Shown one piece after another: positions 62,314 to 64,000 of a DNA stretch of 64,000 nucleotides. The position numbers and the translations under genes were made by a program. Every line of letters starts with the position of its first letter. The first letter of the stretch is position 1. The stretch is from Nostoc sp. UHCC 0870 (GTDB lineage: Bacteria > Cyanobacteriota > Cyanobacteriia > Cyanobacteriales > Nostocaceae): NCBI RefSeq assembly GCF_022063185.1, contig NZ_CP091913.1, forward strand, positions 3,856,001 to 3,920,000, written 5' to 3'. The notes below the pieces were generated by a model that saw only the letters and a list, made by a program, of their open reading frames with translations, was not told the origin of the DNA and made no database searches.

Positions 62314-63915
62314 TTAATTAAGAATAGGTGGAAGTCCTACTTCTTTGGGTTCGACAAACTCACCATCAAACCCTATCGTTTTATCTTCTACAGTTCTCGC
62401 ACTAGCAAAAGCCTTGCGAAGTTCCGCAATTTCCATTGGGTCTTGAAGTCCACCCAGAATATAAATCAATAACTTAGCAGCTAAATCTTTTCCAGCCACC
62501 TGTACCCGTTTTTTATTTGGGTCATATAAAATCCCATACCAGAGTGACTGGGGATACTCCATACCAGAAAAGCCACCTTGCTGGTCAAACTTCCGCAACT
62601 TCTTAAAAATACTAGCTAAGGAAAAACGCTTTTTAAATACTAATAATCCTAAAGCTTGCGCTATAGCAACTTGCGCTACAGGACGGAAAAGTATATTCGC
62701 TTCACCACCACCCTTTTCAAAACTAAACCTTCTTAAAACAGGCGTATCTTCATGTTCTAAAATTTTTAAACTAGGTAGGCTTGCCAAATTATCAAAAAGT
62801 TTTCTGAATTCCTCAATTCCCTGTTCAATTTCCTCGTCTTCTGGGCGCATGGGAATTAAACCCTTCTCAAAAGGTTTCCAGTGGGGGAACTTTTGACCCA
62901 AGTATCTTTCTGACATATCTTGTAATGCTTGCAGCGTCGTTAACACCGTAGCATTCGCTGCTACTGTTGCACTGTTCCAATTAACGCGAGGGTTACGATT
63001 TGGTTTCTGTTCTAAAAGCGGATGAGTAACAGCAATTTTTCGCGCCACAATTGCAAAACCATCATCTTCATTTAGCTGTGCTAACTGACCTTTAGTTAAC
63101 GGTGCAGCCATCAAGTTAACATGAACAAAAACCGAACGCACCCTCCGTCTTGCTTCAGTGCGAGTTTCCCCAGCATTCACCGCACAAATAAATTCAATCC
63201 CGATTTTTTCCTTGGGTAAGCTTTGTAAATAAGTAGGGTCTACTTGATATTGCTCTGTTAAATCTGACACGGTGATAAAACTATCATCAGCCGCTTTATC
63301 TTTTTTATATCGCTGGAGTTTGCCGGTTTTGATTAACTCTATTAACCCTTGCACCCCCATTAGTCGATGTTGACCATCTAGTGCATAAATGGTGACGTTC
63401 TCTTCAGAAACACTCAGTAAACCGACTTTACCATCTTTATCTAGAGGGGTAAAATCAGTTGTAGATTTTTTCGCACGTCCTTCACTGTCCCACTCAGAAG
63501 CTTTGGGGTCATCCACCCAAGGCTGACTAATTACCACCAGCACCGGCGGAAACTTATGATTTTTTCTAGCCGCCAAATACTGAACTAACGGTGCTTGACG
63601 CGACCAGTCCAGAGGACGTTGTTGAATCTCATCGATACTATCTGCGTCAATTTCAATATTATCTGTCTCTGGATTGTACTTTTTTTGCAGTAGGGGTAAA
63701 CCAGAGGCGAAGTGAACCCGACCCCCAAACCATTCTAGAGTTACAGAACCCACATAAGCCTCAGTTCCGCCCATTTGCGTCTTTTGAACTAAAATATGGT
63801 CTTTTTTATCTAAAAAGCTGCCTAAAAGTAAAGATAATACTTGCTTTTCCTTGTTTTCTCGTTCCAGATACTCTCTAGCGATGTCAGAAGTTGGATCAGA
63901 TGCACTGTCTTTCAT
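62314..63915 (-). CDS. dndB: DGQHR-domain protein, DndB-like
   Basis: The 533-residue protein carries DGQHRLMGVQGL (from 180), the defining motif of the DndB/DGQHR family, with a downstream RRRVRSVFVHVNLMAAPLTKG and other helical parts. DndB is the negative regulator of dnd genes and represses transcription. The family is also found in other defence contexts. The length exceeds that of many DndB proteins (about 360 residues), so it may be a longer DGQHR relative. It is convergent with the associated-protein gene. The 85 bases upstream of its start are AT-rich and hold its promoter. Confidence 0.82.
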   Translation of the reverse strand: MKDSASDPTSDIAREYLERENKEKQVLSLLLGSFLDKKDHILVQKTQMGGTEAYVGSVTLEWFGGRVHFASGLPLLQKKYNPETDNIEIDADSIDEIQQRPLDWSRQAPLVQYLAARKNHKFPPVLVVISQPWVDDPKASEWDSEGRAKKSTTDFTPLDKDGKVGLLSVSEENVTIYALDGQHRLMGVQGLIELIKTGKLQRYKKDKAADDSFITVSDLTEQYQVDPTYLQSLPKEKIGIEFICAVNAGETRTEARRRVRSVFVHVNLMAAPLTKGQLAQLNEDDGFAIVARKIAVTHPLLEQKPNRNPRVNWNSATVAANATVLTTLQALQDMSERYLGQKFPHWKPFEKGLIPMRPEDEEIEQGIEEFRKLFDNLASLPSLKILEHEDTPVLRRFSFEKGGGEANILFRPVAQVAIAQALGLLVFKKRFSLASIFKKLRKFDQQGGFSGMEYPQSLWYGILYDPNKKRVQVAGKDLAAKLLIYILGGLQDPMEIAELRKAFASARTVEDKTIGFDGEFVEPKEVGLPPILN

Positions 63916-64000
63916 GTTAGTTTTTGAAAACTCTAAACTATAAAATAAAATTTTTCTAAAAAAAATTACATAATAATTGTAAAATTTTTAAAAAATAGCA

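Overview
The window is chromosomal DNA of a filamentous, probably heterocyst-forming cyanobacterium of the Nostoc/Anabaena type. The grounds are the very frequent GCGATCGC (HIP1) octamers, many tandem heptamer arrays (STRR type: CTGAGTG, GGGGACT, GGTGACA, CCCCTGCT and related units), and cyanobacterial genes such as raf1, cobN, glgC, a 2-Cys peroxiredoxin, Rcp1-like regulators and phytochrome-type GAF kinases. The peroxiredoxin / peroxiredoxin-like / DnaJ / glgC neighbourhood agrees with what I remember of Anabaena sp. PCC 7120 and relatives. That is memory, not a search.

Layout. 0-7.5 kb: 5' part of cobN, a GAF histidine kinase, a proline-rich membrane protein, a Tat-exported metallophosphoesterase, an L,D-transpeptidase and two single-domain receivers, one with Glu at the phospho-acceptor position. 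7.9-10.2 kb: a NACHT NTPase with an N-terminal HTH-like domain (NLR-like, possible antiphage protein), flanked by non-coding DNA with direct and inverted repeats. 10.8-15.7 kb: KDPG aldolase, then a scarred region with an erythromycin-esterase remnant, a dnaJ J-domain remnant, a Cu(I)-ATPase / small membrane protein / MerR cassette with a MerR-type promoter, and a tRNA-Met gene. 15.8-28.9 kb: carbohydrate and redox genes (debranching enzyme, two peroxiredoxins, DnaJ, glgC, alpha-amylase), a subtilase followed by a stand-alone copy of its N-terminal domain, a small protein coupled to a retropepsin-like protein, and a hairpin-bounded element resembling an IS200/IS605 remnant. 29-38.2 kb: an OmpR regulator, hisG, a three-gene phosphorelay led by a kinase with a DXCF-cyanobacteriochrome-like GAF, and an ABC exporter. 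38.2-45 kb: Uma2 nuclease, a two-gene unknown locus, amidase, a REC-GAF regulator and raf1. 45.1-52.6 kb: a heavy-metal RND efflux operon with a DUF411 protein, divergent from its probable OmpR/histidine kinase pair. 52.6-58 kb: two paralogous Ser/Thr kinases and a PaaK-like AMP-forming ligase. 58.4-63.9 kb: a DNA-phosphorothioation-related island (57-aa protein, DndD, AbiEii-like nucleotidyltransferase, phosphorothioation-associated protein 4 and a divergent DGQHR/DndB-like protein).

Themes. Heptamer repeats have invaded coding sequence: they add in-frame low-complexity insertions to at least five conserved proteins, form C-termini and stop codons of others, and in one case may supply a ribosome-binding site. 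Two receivers have lost the phosphorylatable Asp. The best candidates for undescribed biology are the dnd-like island with an embedded AbiEii-type enzyme and a tiny coupled protein, the single-gene NACHT locus, the putative cyanobacteriochrome relay, and the shared uncharacterised C-terminal domain of the tandem kinases.
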